A DNA stretch of 64,000 nucleotides from Listeria swaminathanii (GTDB taxonomy: Bacteria > Bacillota > Bacilli > Lactobacillales > Listeriaceae): positions 620,001-684,000 of the forward strand of contig NZ_JAATOD010000001.1 of the NCBI RefSeq assembly GCF_014229645.1, in the 5' to 3' direction. The notes beneath the pieces are model-generated. The model made no database searches. It worked only from the letters and a program-made list of their open reading frames with translations, and was not told the origin of the DNA. Of the stretch, positions 36,503-46,536 are shown piece by piece. The translations under genes and the position numbers were made by a program. Every line of letters starts with the position of its first letter. Within the stretch, counting starts at the first letter, position 1.

Positions 36503-37969
36503 TTGAGTATTAAAGAAACAGCATTACCAAAAGTTCAAACAAAATTATTTATAAATGGAAAATGGATAAATGGAGATAATAAGGAAACGAAAGATATCGT
36601 CAACCCGGCAACTGGCGAAGTAATTGCAAAAATTGCCCAAGCGGGACCGAACGAAACGAACCAAGCGATTAAAGCCGCGAAAGATGCCTTTCCTGACTGG
36701 GAAAAAATGGAGCTAGCAGATCGCGTCAAATTATTACACAAAATTGCTGATTTAATGGAAGAAAAAGCAGATACATTAGCAAAAATCATGACACTGGAAC
36801 AAGGTAAACCGCTAAAAGAATCAAAAGGAGAAGTCTTGATTGGCGCTGAAAACTTCCGATTTGCCGCTGGGGAGGCAAGAAGATTATATGGCGAAACAAT
36901 TCCAGCCCCAAACAATCATGCTTTTATCGTTAAAAAACAACCAATTGGCGTTGTAGCTGCGATTACCCCGTGGAATTTCCCAGGTGGCATGGTAACACGG
37001 AAACTCGCTCCGGCACTGGCAACTGGTAATACAATCGTGCTAAAACCTTCTGGCGACACACCACTTTCGGCTCTCGCAATCTTTGGAATTTTTGAAGAAG
37101 CAGGCTTGCCAAAAGGTGTGGCGAATATCGTCATGGGTAGCTCGAAAGAAATCGGCGAAGCGTTGACAAATAGCGATGATGTCCGCAAATTAACCTTTAC
37201 CGGTTCCACTAAAGTCGGTCAAACGCTATTTAAACAATCAGCTGACACCTTGAAAAAACTTTCGCTCGAACTGGGTGGACATGCGCCATTTATCGTATTT
37301 GACGATGCCAACCTTGATGCAGCCGTAAATGATTTAGTCACAGCAAAATTCCGCAACAACGGTCAAGTGTGCGTCTCGCCAAACCGGATTTTCGTTGCTA
37401 AAGAAATTAAAGAAAAATTCACTAAAGCCCTAGTCGCTAAAGTAGAACAATTAAAAGTCGGCAACGGATTAGACGATGTGAATGTCGGTCCACTTATCCG
37501 CGAAGATGCAATTGATAAAATCGATAAACAACTAAAAAATGCCACTGACAAAGGCGCAAAAGTCCTTACTGGCGGCGGTCGTTTAACAGGTTCCGAATAT
37601 GACAAAGGAAACTTCTACAAACCAACTGTCTTAGATAATGTTACCCAAGAAATGGACATTTTCTATGAAGAAACATTTGGCCCAGTTATCCCGCTTATCA
37701 CTTTTGAAACAGAAGATGAAGCAATCAAAATGGCAAATGATAGCGAATTTGGCCTTGCATCTTACTTCTATACAAAAGATTTAGCCCGCGTAGAAAAAGT
37801 TGGCGCAGCCCTAGAATACGGAATGGTTGGCGCAAATGAAATTGCCATTTCTAACCCAGAAACTCCATTCGGCGGCGTAAAACATTCTGGCTTTGGTCGT
37901 GAAAATGGTCATTTCGGAATGGAAGAATACATCCAAGTGAAATTCATCAACTTAAAATATCGTGATTAA
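36503..37969 (+). CDS. Succinate-semialdehyde dehydrogenase-like aldehyde dehydrogenase
   Basis: A 488-aa NAD(P)-dependent aldehyde dehydrogenase. The catalytic Cys290 lies in NNGQVCVSPNR and the general base Glu256 in LELGGHAPF. The TPWNFPGGMVTRK and FTGSTKVG motifs also fit. Overall sequence resembles GabD-type enzymes, which would place it in the GABA shunt, a stress and acid-tolerance route in Listeria. A GTG at 36494 is in frame but lies within the ribosome site GGAGGAG; the TTG at 36503 has eight-base spacing. Confidence 0.82.
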   Translation: MSIKETALPKVQTKLFINGKWINGDNKETKDIVNPATGEVIAKIAQAGPNETNQAIKAAKDAFPDWEKMELADRVKLLHKIADLMEEKADTLAKIMTLEQGKPLKESKGEVLIGAENFRFAAGEARRLYGETIPAPNNHAFIVKKQPIGVVAAITPWNFPGGMVTRKLAPALATGNTIVLKPSGDTPLSALAIFGIFEEAGLPKGVANIVMGSSKEIGEALTNSDDVRKLTFTGSTKVGQTLFKQSADTLKKLSLELGGHAPFIVFDDANLDAAVNDLVTAKFRNNGQVCVSPNRIFVAKEIKEKFTKALVAKVEQLKVGNGLDDVNVGPLIREDAIDKIDKQLKNATDKGAKVLTGGGRLTGSEYDKGNFYKPTVLDNVTQEMDIFYEETFGPVIPLITFETEDEAIKMANDSEFGLASYFYTKDLARVEKVGAALEYGMVGANEIAISNPETPFGGVKHSGFGRENGHFGMEEYIQVKFINLKYRD

Positions 37970-37982
37970 AATTCACTAATAA

Positions 37983-38018
37983 GGAACTCCTTCGCGGCAG
38001 GCGGAGGGGTTCTTTTTT
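37983..38018 (+). terminator. Terminator after the aldehyde dehydrogenase gene
   Basis: The stem GGAACTCCTTCGC with GCGGAGGGGTTC (G:U pairs included) is followed by six T. Confidence 0.8.
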
Positions 38019-38051
38019 GCGCACTTTCCTACCAGTAGGAAAAAAGTATAT

Positions 38052-38080
38052 TTGTAAGCGGATTCAGTCATTTATATAAT
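38052..38080 (+). promoter_or_regulatory. Promoter with overlapping cre site for the second PTS operon
   Basis: TTGTAA (38052-38057) and TATAAT (38075-38080) are separated by 17 bases. The string TGTAAGCGGATTCA at 38053-38066 matches the catabolite-responsive consensus at every fixed position and covers the -35. CcpA bound there would directly block polymerase. Confidence 0.8.
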
Positions 38081-38111
38081 AAAAGTAAGTTAAGGAAAGG
38101 GAGGATACAAA

Positions 38112-38417
38112 ATGAAAAACATTTTACTTATTTGTGGGTCAGGGGCTTCAAGTGGATTTATGGCAGCGGCAATTAGAAAAGCAGCAAAAAAACGCGGTGA
38201 GCAAGTAACCGTGAAAGCAGCAAGTGAGTCACAAATTGATGAAAGAATAAATGAAATTGATTACCTATTAATCGGGCCACATTTGGCTTATATGTTAGAT
38301 GATTTAAAACAAAAAGTTGCCGATAAAGATGTGCTAGTATCCATCATTCCACAAGCAACATACGGCACACTTAACGGCGAAAAAGCACTTGATCTCATTT
38401 TAAATATGGAGGGATAA
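38112..38417 (+). CDS. PTS lactose/cellobiose-family EIIB component
   Basis: A 101-aa cytoplasmic phosphotransfer protein. The P-loop LLICGSGASSGFM carries the phosphorylated Cys8. It is the first gene of a five-gene unit: IIB, IIC, IIA, GH1 enzyme and PRD regulator. GGGAGG precedes the ATG. Transcription is probably under catabolite control from the cre-bearing promoter upstream. Confidence 0.88.
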   Translation: MKNILLICGSGASSGFMAAAIRKAAKKRGEQVTVKAASESQIDERINEIDYLLIGPHLAYMLDDLKQKVADKDVLVSIIPQATYGTLNGEKALDLILNMEG

Positions 38418-38421
38418 AACG

Positions 38422-39690
38422 ATGAACAACAAAGTGATGGATTTTATGACAAATAAATTTGCTCCAAAAGTAAATAAAGTTGTTAAAAATCCTTGGGTAT
38501 CAGCAATTCAAGATGCAATTATGTCTGCGCTTCCGCTCGTTTTTGTCGGTTCTTTAGTCACCATCGTTTCATTACTTAAAAATTTATTCCCCGGCATGCC
38601 TGATTTTTCGATGATAAGCAATTTTTCGTTTGGGATGTTCGGTTTAGTTGTAGCATTTTTAATCCCGTACTATCTTATGGAGAAAAAAGGCAATAGTAGT
38701 CAAAAATTGATTTCTGGGGCAACTGGACTTGTATTATTTTTAATGCTACTATTTCCAACCATTTCAGCAGAAGGCGATGCGGTTTTCATTTTATCTAGAT
38801 TTGGAGCTACAGGGATGTTCTTATCAATCACAACCGGATTATTTGTTGGTTGTGTGATGAACTTTGCTGCGAAGCGTTCGTTTTTCAGTGAAGATACGCC
38901 GATTCCAGATTTCGTTGTCGGATGGTTTAACAGCTTACTGCCAATTACCTTTATTTTAATCGTTGGTTGGTTAATTACCGTTCAATTTAATATTGATTTC
39001 TTTGAAGTGATTGTCGCGGTATTTAGCCCACTCGCTTCAATTGTACAATCGTATCCAGGATTTGTGCTTTCGGTCTTCATTCCTGCTTTCCTTTATACAT
39101 TCGGGATTTCTGGGTGGGTGATGATGCCAGCGATTTATCCAGTGTACATGGCTGGGCTCGCGGAAAACTCACAAGCCGTAGCAAATGGCGCAAGTGCATC
39201 AAACATTGCAACACAAGAAACAGTATACGCATTAATTTCAATCGGCGGGGTGGGCACGACACTATCACTATCAATTATGATGCTCATTTTAAGCAAATCT
39301 CTACAACTCAAAGCAATCGGAAAAGCAGTCATTGTCCCATCGATTTTTAATATCAATGAACCACTATTCTTCGGGGCACCCATTGCTTTCAATCCATACT
39401 TAATGATTCCGACGTGGATTAACGCTTTCCTAGTACCAAGCATCGCCTATTTCGTTATGTCGATGAACTTAGTAAGCATTCCCACACAATCGTTCTTGCT
39501 ATGGTACATGCCTTACCCAGTAACGTCCTACTTAGCAACACAAGACTTCCGCGCTATCATTGCTTGTTTAGCGATTATCGTCATCACATGGCTCGTATAC
39601 CTACCATTCTTCAAAGCATACGATAACTCACTACTTAAACAAGAAAAACTAGATGCAGTGGAAGCAGATAAAGAAATGGTAACAAATTGA
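38422..39690 (+). CDS. PTS lactose/cellobiose-family EIIC permease
   Basis: A 422-aa membrane permease with about ten transmembrane segments. FNINEPLFFGAPIAFNPY is the family hallmark, near the substrate site. It follows EIIB after four bases with GGAGGG as ribosome site. With EIIA and EIIB from the same operon it should import and phosphorylate a beta-linked glycoside, which the GH1 enzyme downstream then handles. Confidence 0.87.
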   Translation: MNNKVMDFMTNKFAPKVNKVVKNPWVSAIQDAIMSALPLVFVGSLVTIVSLLKNLFPGMPDFSMISNFSFGMFGLVVAFLIPYYLMEKKGNSSQKLISGATGLVLFLMLLFPTISAEGDAVFILSRFGATGMFLSITTGLFVGCVMNFAAKRSFFSEDTPIPDFVVGWFNSLLPITFILIVGWLITVQFNIDFFEVIVAVFSPLASIVQSYPGFVLSVFIPAFLYTFGISGWVMMPAIYPVYMAGLAENSQAVANGASASNIATQETVYALISIGGVGTTLSLSIMMLILSKSLQLKAIGKAVIVPSIFNINEPLFFGAPIAFNPYLMIPTWINAFLVPSIAYFVMSMNLVSIPTQSFLLWYMPYPVTSYLATQDFRAIIACLAIIVITWLVYLPFFKAYDNSLLKQEKLDAVEADKEMVTN

Positions 39691-39704
39691 TTGGAGGAAC
39701 TAAC

Positions 39705-41518
<1,814 letters not shown>

Positions 41519-41529
41519 TGTAACAGGGA

Positions 41530-41568
41530 GCCAGTTGTGGTAGTGGATAGCTAATACAACTGGTTTTC
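41530..41568 (+). terminator. Hairpin between the GH1 gene and the PRD regulator
   Basis: CCAGTTGT pairs with ACAACTGG, followed by only four T before C. It is probably a partial terminator, allowing lower read-through into the regulator gene. Confidence 0.6.
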
Positions 41569-41594
41569 GGTATATCTATAGGGGGTAGCAGGAA

Positions 41595-43493
41595 ATGGAT
41601 ACGCAAAAAGAAATACTAGCTTATTTGCATAAACAGGAAAATAAATGGGTTACCTCCAATGAGTTAGCAGATTTTTGCGAGTGTACAACACGCACCATTC
41701 GCAACAACATTTACAAAATAAATGAAGCAACACCGGGTTTAATCAAATCCGCCAAACAAGGCTATCAAATCAATCCTAGTATCCATTTGGATGTTCCAAC
41801 AGAAAGTGATGCCGCAGAACGAAAGTCCAAACTTTTACTAGCATTAATTAAAAACTCTACAAAAGGCGTTGATTTATTCGACCTCGCAGATATTCTATTT
41901 ATTTCAGAAGTCACTTTAAAAAAAGACATTCAACAATTAAAAAATGAACTGAAAGAAGCGGATGTCCAAATCATCATCGATAAAAACCAAGTAAAACTAA
42001 TCGGCAAAGAACGCGCCAAAAGAAAATACATGATTTCCTTACTGTATGAAGAAGGCGGCTACCGCGAGAGCATCAAAAACCACATCCAAGAAATGATTGA
42101 ATTTGTTTCCATCGACAAACTACAAAGCATTGTCAAAGAAGTCCTAGCAAACGAATCGATTACAACCAACCAATACTCGATGATGAATATCGTGCTGCAT
42201 TACGCAATCAGCATCGTTCGAATTCAACAAGGAAACACCCTCATCGAAACACAAAAATCACTCATTCAAAAACACTCCAAAGAATACGAAATCTCGAAGA
42301 AAATTGCCGAAATTCTTTCCGAAGAATACCAAATTCATTTTTCAGAAGCAGAAACAAAACAATTAGGGCTACTTTACGTCGGCCTACAAAATGAACAATC
42401 TGCCAACGCCAATCAAGCCGAGTTAGACCAATTTGTCGATAAAAAAATCATTGAAGCACTTAAAATCGTCCTCACGAATGTGGAAGAAACCTACCTGATT
42501 GACCTGCAAAATGAGCAGCTTTTTATCAAACTAGCTATCCATATTCAAAGTTTATACTACCGCTCGCGCTACAAAGCTTATACGAGAAATTTAAGTTTAC
42601 TGGATATTAAAACTTCCTATCCGGTAACATTTGATATCGCCGTTTACATTTCGTCACTACTACAAGAAAAGCTAGCAATCGACTTTAACGAAGACGAAAT
42701 TTCCTTTATAGCACTGCATATCGGCTCTTTTTTAGAAAGTGAAAACCGTGATTATATTCGCCTTGAAATCGGAATTTTAGTGGATGATTACCACGATTTA
42801 AAAACCAACATGCTAAAAAAACTACGAGCATTATTCGAAAATGAAGCAACCATAAAAGTGATTGAAAATGAGGCGAGCGAAGAAGATTTCGATATTATTT
42901 TAACGACGAACCGAGATGTTGCCCTTGAAAAAGCGGGATCCATTTTTATTCACCCATTACTAACGACAAAGGACATCAAAAAAATCACGAGCCGCATCCA
43001 AACAAAGAAAAAAATCATCGAAAACAACTTACTCGGACAACAAATTGATCATTACATTGTCCGCGATCTCTACGCCAATCAAATCGACCCCTCAGAACTC
43101 ACACCCGCAAAAATCAGAGAACAAATGGTTTCTAAAATGGAAAAACAAGCCTTCGTCACAAGCAATTTTAAAGAAAAAGTGGAAAAAAGAGAACAAATGG
43201 CACCGACCAGTTTCCCGTCAGGCATCGCTATCCCTCATTCCATCAAAAACGATGCACTCCGGAGCGGCGTTTCGATAATGACGCTACAAGAACCAATTTA
43301 CTGGAACGATGTGAAAGTGAAAATAATCGCCCTCGTCGCCATCAGTAAAAAAGATGCCAATGAATTTAACGATTTTTTTGAGAAATTTGTAGAAATTGTA
43401 TCCGAACCAATCAACGCCAAACGATTATCCATGGCAGAAAGCTTCGAAGAGTTCATCCAAAAACTAAAAATGATGATTGAAGAAAGTGAATAA
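41595..43493 (+). CDS. PRD-domain regulator with degenerate EIIB-like and intact EIIA domain
   Basis: A 632-aa BglG/MtlR-type regulator. It has an N-terminal helix-turn-helix (WVTSNELADFCECTTRTIRNNIYKI) and a second HTH, two PRDs (about 165-385), then an EIIB-like segment beginning EIGILVDDYHDLKTNMLKKL near residue 395. The position of the usual P-loop Cys holds no cysteine. The C-terminal EIIA domain keeps the active His548 in GIAIPHS. It probably controls the upstream PTS operon. GGGGG precedes the ATG at a distance. Loss of the EIIB Cys would remove one phosphorylation input. Confidence 0.82.
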   Translation: MDTQKEILAYLHKQENKWVTSNELADFCECTTRTIRNNIYKINEATPGLIKSAKQGYQINPSIHLDVPTESDAAERKSKLLLALIKNSTKGVDLFDLADILFISEVTLKKDIQQLKNELKEADVQIIIDKNQVKLIGKERAKRKYMISLLYEEGGYRESIKNHIQEMIEFVSIDKLQSIVKEVLANESITTNQYSMMNIVLHYAISIVRIQQGNTLIETQKSLIQKHSKEYEISKKIAEILSEEYQIHFSEAETKQLGLLYVGLQNEQSANANQAELDQFVDKKIIEALKIVLTNVEETYLIDLQNEQLFIKLAIHIQSLYYRSRYKAYTRNLSLLDIKTSYPVTFDIAVYISSLLQEKLAIDFNEDEISFIALHIGSFLESENRDYIRLEIGILVDDYHDLKTNMLKKLRALFENEATIKVIENEASEEDFDIILTTNRDVALEKAGSIFIHPLLTTKDIKKITSRIQTKKKIIENNLLGQQIDHYIVRDLYANQIDPSELTPAKIREQMVSKMEKQAFVTSNFKEKVEKREQMAPTSFPSGIAIPHSIKNDALRSGVSIMTLQEPIYWNDVKVKIIALVAISKKDANEFNDFFEKFVEIVSEPINAKRLSMAESFEEFIQKLKMMIEESE

Positions 43494-43507
43494 ATTGTCA
43501 CCAACTA

Positions 43508-43540
43508 GGCCGTGTATTTCAAACTACACGGCTTATTTCG
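43508..43540 (+). terminator. Hairpin after the PRD regulator
   Basis: GCCGTGTA pairs with TACACGGC, followed by a broken T-run (TTATTT). It is probably a terminator of moderate strength. Confidence 0.6.
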
Positions 43541-43541
43541 G

Positions 43542-43570
43542 TTGAAGTAACAATGAAATTGCGCTATAAT
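43542..43570 (+). promoter_or_regulatory. Promoter of the ABC-F leader
   Basis: TTGAAG (43542-43547) and TATAAT (43565-43570) are separated by 17 bases. This would give a leader of about 205 nt before the ABC-F start codon. Confidence 0.72.
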
Positions 43571-43576
43571 GAAACT

Positions 43577-43784
43577 ATCAAATGAAAAGGAGTGTTATCT
43601 TAAGCCAATGAAATTCTAATCCTGTACTATATGAAAAAATGAAGAAAGCTATCCATTTCTCGGATAGAAACTATTTTTTCGGACGGGATTCGTATGTTCA
43701 TTTCGCATGATAACTCTAGCTCTAAGCCTTTTTTGGCGTAGCTTCGCGGATTCCTCTCTGAAAATATTCAGGAGGTTATTTTTT
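43577..43784 (+). ncRNA. Attenuator leader RNA of the ABC-F gene (rli53-like)
   Basis: The leader holds several very short frames: MKRSVILSQ from 43582, MKF from 43608, MKK from 43631 and a 23-codon frame from 43639. A hairpin at 43633-43680 (GAAAAAAT/ATTTTTTC outer arms, CTATCC/GGATAG inner arms) could terminate transcription. A second hairpin pairs CCT and CTGAA (43753-43762) with TTCAG and AGG (43767-43775), burying the GGAGG ribosome site. From memory, the Listeria homologue (lmo0919) is controlled by ribosome-mediated attenuation on antibiotic exposure. Which uORF matters is not decided here. Confidence 0.7.
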
Positions 43785-45356
43785 ATGTCTATAATCGAAA
43801 TTAATCAATTAAAAATAGAAGTAGGGGATAGAATTTTAGTCGAAATCCCTCATTTACTAGTCGATAAAAAAGCACGAATTGGCATCATCGGCCAAAATGG
43901 TTTAGGGAAAACAACCCTAATGGAAGTAATTGCTGGCAGACAAGAAGCCGCGGCTGGGATGATCACCACGCATGGCAAACTTGCCTATATCAAACAATTA
44001 CCCACAGATACAACCACCAAAAGTGGCGGTGAAAAAACAAGAAAAGCCATCCAACAGGCGATGCGTCAAAATCCAAGCGTTCTCCTAGCAGACGAACCAA
44101 CGAGCAACCTAGATGTCGAAAGCGTGCAGCATTTAGAACGTCAGTGGAGCGATTTTCATGGAGCATTAATGATTATCTCGCATGACCGCGCCTTTTTAGA
44201 TGCACTTTGCACAGAAATATGGGGAATTGAAAATCAAAAAATCCACGTGTACAAAGGAAATTATCACGCCTTTTTAGAACAAAAAGAGCAACAAGCAAAC
44301 CAAGCCGAACTCGCTTACAAAGAATTTAAAAACAAAAAGAAACAACTACAAGCATCCCAAAACTATCACGAAATCGAAGCCGGGCGGATTGTTAAACCCG
44401 GAAAACGTCTAAACAACAAAGAAGCCAGCGCCTTTAAAGCTGGAAAAGGCACCCAACAAAAGAAACAACATAGCACAATCAAAGCCTTAGAAAAACGAAT
44501 TGAACGACTCGGCAATATCGAAAAACCGCATACAACAAAGCCAATTAAAATCATCACCCCAGAAAATCGCTTAATCAAAAAAGGCAATACAATACTAAGC
44601 GCGAAAGAAACAACCTACGAAATCGCCGGGCGTAAACTTTTTGAAACAAAAGCTTTTTCTATCAAAGCGGGTGACAAAGTAGCACTCATCGGCGAAAATG
44701 CGAGTGGGAAAACGAGCTTTTTAAGAGAAATAATCCAAGGAAACCCAAATTTGGCAACGAACCCACAAGCTAAAATCGCCTATTTTGATCAAGAACTCAA
44801 AGGTCTAGATGAAACGAAAGCCCTTTTAGAAAACATGACAGATATGAGCGTTCAAACCAAACAAGTGAATAGGGAAGTACTTGGCAGCATGCATTTTAAA
44901 GAAAGCGATTTGCATAAAGAAGTGCGCATGCTCTCTGGCGGGGAACGAGTGAAGTTACTTCTCAGCATGCTCTTAGTTAGCGACGCCAATTTCCTAATCC
45001 TTGATGAACCAACCAATTACTTGGATATTTATGCAATGGAAGCGCTAGAAACATTAATCAAACAATTCACTGGAACAGTCCTTTTTGTTTCGCATGATCG
45101 AACCTTTGTAAAGCAAGTGGCAGAAGAGGTGCTCGCCATCGAAAACAACCAAATGACTTTCCACCGCATGACGTACGAGGAATACGAAGAAAGTAAGACT
45201 CCGAGCCGTATCTCAGAAGAAGATAAATTGATTTTAGAAATGCGCATGTCCGAAATAGCCGCGAAGCTAATGCAACCGAATTTAAAGCCGGCTGAAAAGG
45301 CAATGCTCGAACAAGATTACCAAGAAATTATCACAAAAAGACAACAATTTAGTTAA
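43785..45356 (+). CDS. ABC-F ribosomal protection protein, VgaL type
   Basis: A 523-aa protein with two ABC ATPase domains on one chain and no membrane part. The first domain has GQNGLGKTT, SGGEKTR and LLADEPTSNLD; the second has GENASGKTS, LSGGERVK and LILDEPTNYLD. They are joined by a charged linker (about 185-270) that in this family reaches the ribosome exit region and displaces lincosamides, streptogramin A or pleuromutilins. The frame extends upstream to 43707, but GGAGG before the ATG at 43785 sets the start. Expression is probably antibiotic-induced through the leader. Confidence 0.9.
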   Translation: MSIIEINQLKIEVGDRILVEIPHLLVDKKARIGIIGQNGLGKTTLMEVIAGRQEAAAGMITTHGKLAYIKQLPTDTTTKSGGEKTRKAIQQAMRQNPSVLLADEPTSNLDVESVQHLERQWSDFHGALMIISHDRAFLDALCTEIWGIENQKIHVYKGNYHAFLEQKEQQANQAELAYKEFKNKKKQLQASQNYHEIEAGRIVKPGKRLNNKEASAFKAGKGTQQKKQHSTIKALEKRIERLGNIEKPHTTKPIKIITPENRLIKKGNTILSAKETTYEIAGRKLFETKAFSIKAGDKVALIGENASGKTSFLREIIQGNPNLATNPQAKIAYFDQELKGLDETKALLENMTDMSVQTKQVNREVLGSMHFKESDLHKEVRMLSGGERVKLLLSMLLVSDANFLILDEPTNYLDIYAMEALETLIKQFTGTVLFVSHDRTFVKQVAEEVLAIENNQMTFHRMTYEEYEESKTPSRISEEDKLILEMRMSEIAAKLMQPNLKPAEKAMLEQDYQEIITKRQQFS

Positions 45357-45371
45357 ATTGTTGTCTTTTTA
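45335..45371 (+). terminator. Terminator overlapping the ABC-F 3' end
   Basis: AAAAAGACAACAATTT and AAATTGTTGTCTTTTT form a perfect 16-bp stem with a four-base loop. The left arm and loop contain the last codons and stop of the ABC-F gene. Confidence 0.88.
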
Positions 45372-45477
45372 TTCAAGCAAAATAAAAAATATAGTCATTT
45401 GTCTTTTACTTGATTTCTGCAAAAGATAGGCTTAGAATCAAATAGTTATTAAAAAGAGTACAGAAAGAAGGAATCCC

Positions 45478-46518
45478 ATGTTTAGTCATCTACCGGATTC
45501 ATTCCTACAAATGAATACCATTTTTATTTCGATTTTGATTGAGGCACTGCCGTTTGTGTTAATTGGAGTATTCATTGCCGGCTTTATTCAAATGTTTATA
45601 TCAGAACAATTCATTGCTCGAGTTATCCCCAAAAACAAATTTCTAGCCGTTATTGTCGGCTCGCTTATTGGTATATTTTTTCCTTCCTGCGAATGTGGCA
45701 TTGTTCCTATCGTTCGTAATTTACTTGCAAAAGGTGTGCCGCTTCACGCCGGAATTGCCTTCATGCTCACAGCGCCGATTATTAATCCAGTAGTATTATT
45801 TTCCACTTATGTCGCCTTTGGAAGCACCTGGGAAGTTCCGCTGTTACGTGTTGCCGGAAGCTTGGTCGTAGCGCTCGTTGTTGGAAATATTATCGCTTAT
45901 TTATATAAAGGAACTGGACTCAAAGATCGCTTTTTAAAATATGAAGCAGCAAGTGAAAAAGTCGCCGTTCCAGCGGGAAACCTAGCACTTGCTGGCGGCC
46001 CTACAGAAAGTACCACAACTAATTTTCAAGTAGTAACAACTGAAGCGGCTCCGGCAGAAGTAGCGCATACAGATCATGAGCACCATCATCACGGCGAAGA
46101 GCACACACATGCAAAAATGACATTAAGCCAAAAAATCTGGCATACCGTACAACATGCCGTGGACGAATTCTTTTCAGTCGGAAAATACCTCGTTTTTGGA
46201 GCATTAATTGCCGCTGCGATGCAAACATACATTAAAACATCCACACTCGTTTCCATTGGGCACGGTCCGATTTTATCCATTTTACTCATGATGGTTCTTG
46301 CCTTTGTATTATCGCTATGCTCCGAAGCAGATGCCTTTATTGGCGCCTCTTTCCGTAGCGTATTCTCCACGCAATCCATCGTTGCATTTTTAGTGTTTGG
46401 CCCGATGCTCGATATTAAAAATTTAATGATGATGTTAGGAGCATTTAAAGCAAAATTTGTCTTATTAATTGTTACTAGTGTAACGATTGTTGTCTTTCTA
46501 TACGCCCTAGTAATTTAA
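45478..46518 (+). CDS. UPF0718/YraQ-family permease with His-rich loop
   Basis: A 346-aa membrane protein with about eight transmembrane segments. The conserved FFPSCECGIVPIVRNLL, with its Cys pair, and LSLCSEADAFIGASF mark the UPF0718 (DUF318) permease family, which includes the ArsP organoarsenical exporters. A long loop (about 160-220) contains a dense histidine run (HTDHEHHHHGEEHTH), suggesting metal binding. It is paired with a TIGR03943 protein gene 18 bases downstream, as ycgR with ycgQ in Bacillus. The substrate is unknown. Confidence 0.8.
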   Translation: MFSHLPDSFLQMNTIFISILIEALPFVLIGVFIAGFIQMFISEQFIARVIPKNKFLAVIVGSLIGIFFPSCECGIVPIVRNLLAKGVPLHAGIAFMLTAPIINPVVLFSTYVAFGSTWEVPLLRVAGSLVVALVVGNIIAYLYKGTGLKDRFLKYEAASEKVAVPAGNLALAGGPTESTTTNFQVVTTEAAPAEVAHTDHEHHHHGEEHTHAKMTLSQKIWHTVQHAVDEFFSVGKYLVFGALIAAAMQTYIKTSTLVSIGHGPILSILLMMVLAFVLSLCSEADAFIGASFRSVFSTQSIVAFLVFGPMLDIKNLMMMLGAFKAKFVLLIVTSVTIVVFLYALVI

Positions 46519-46536
46519 CCGAAAGTAGGTGAGCAG

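Noticed and set aside
36340..36503. Possible SigB promoter before the aldehyde dehydrogenase gene (GGGATA in the gap)
   Set aside because: A GGGATA box is present, but no GTTT-like -35 lies 13-17 bases upstream; the nearest T-rich string is 24 bases away.
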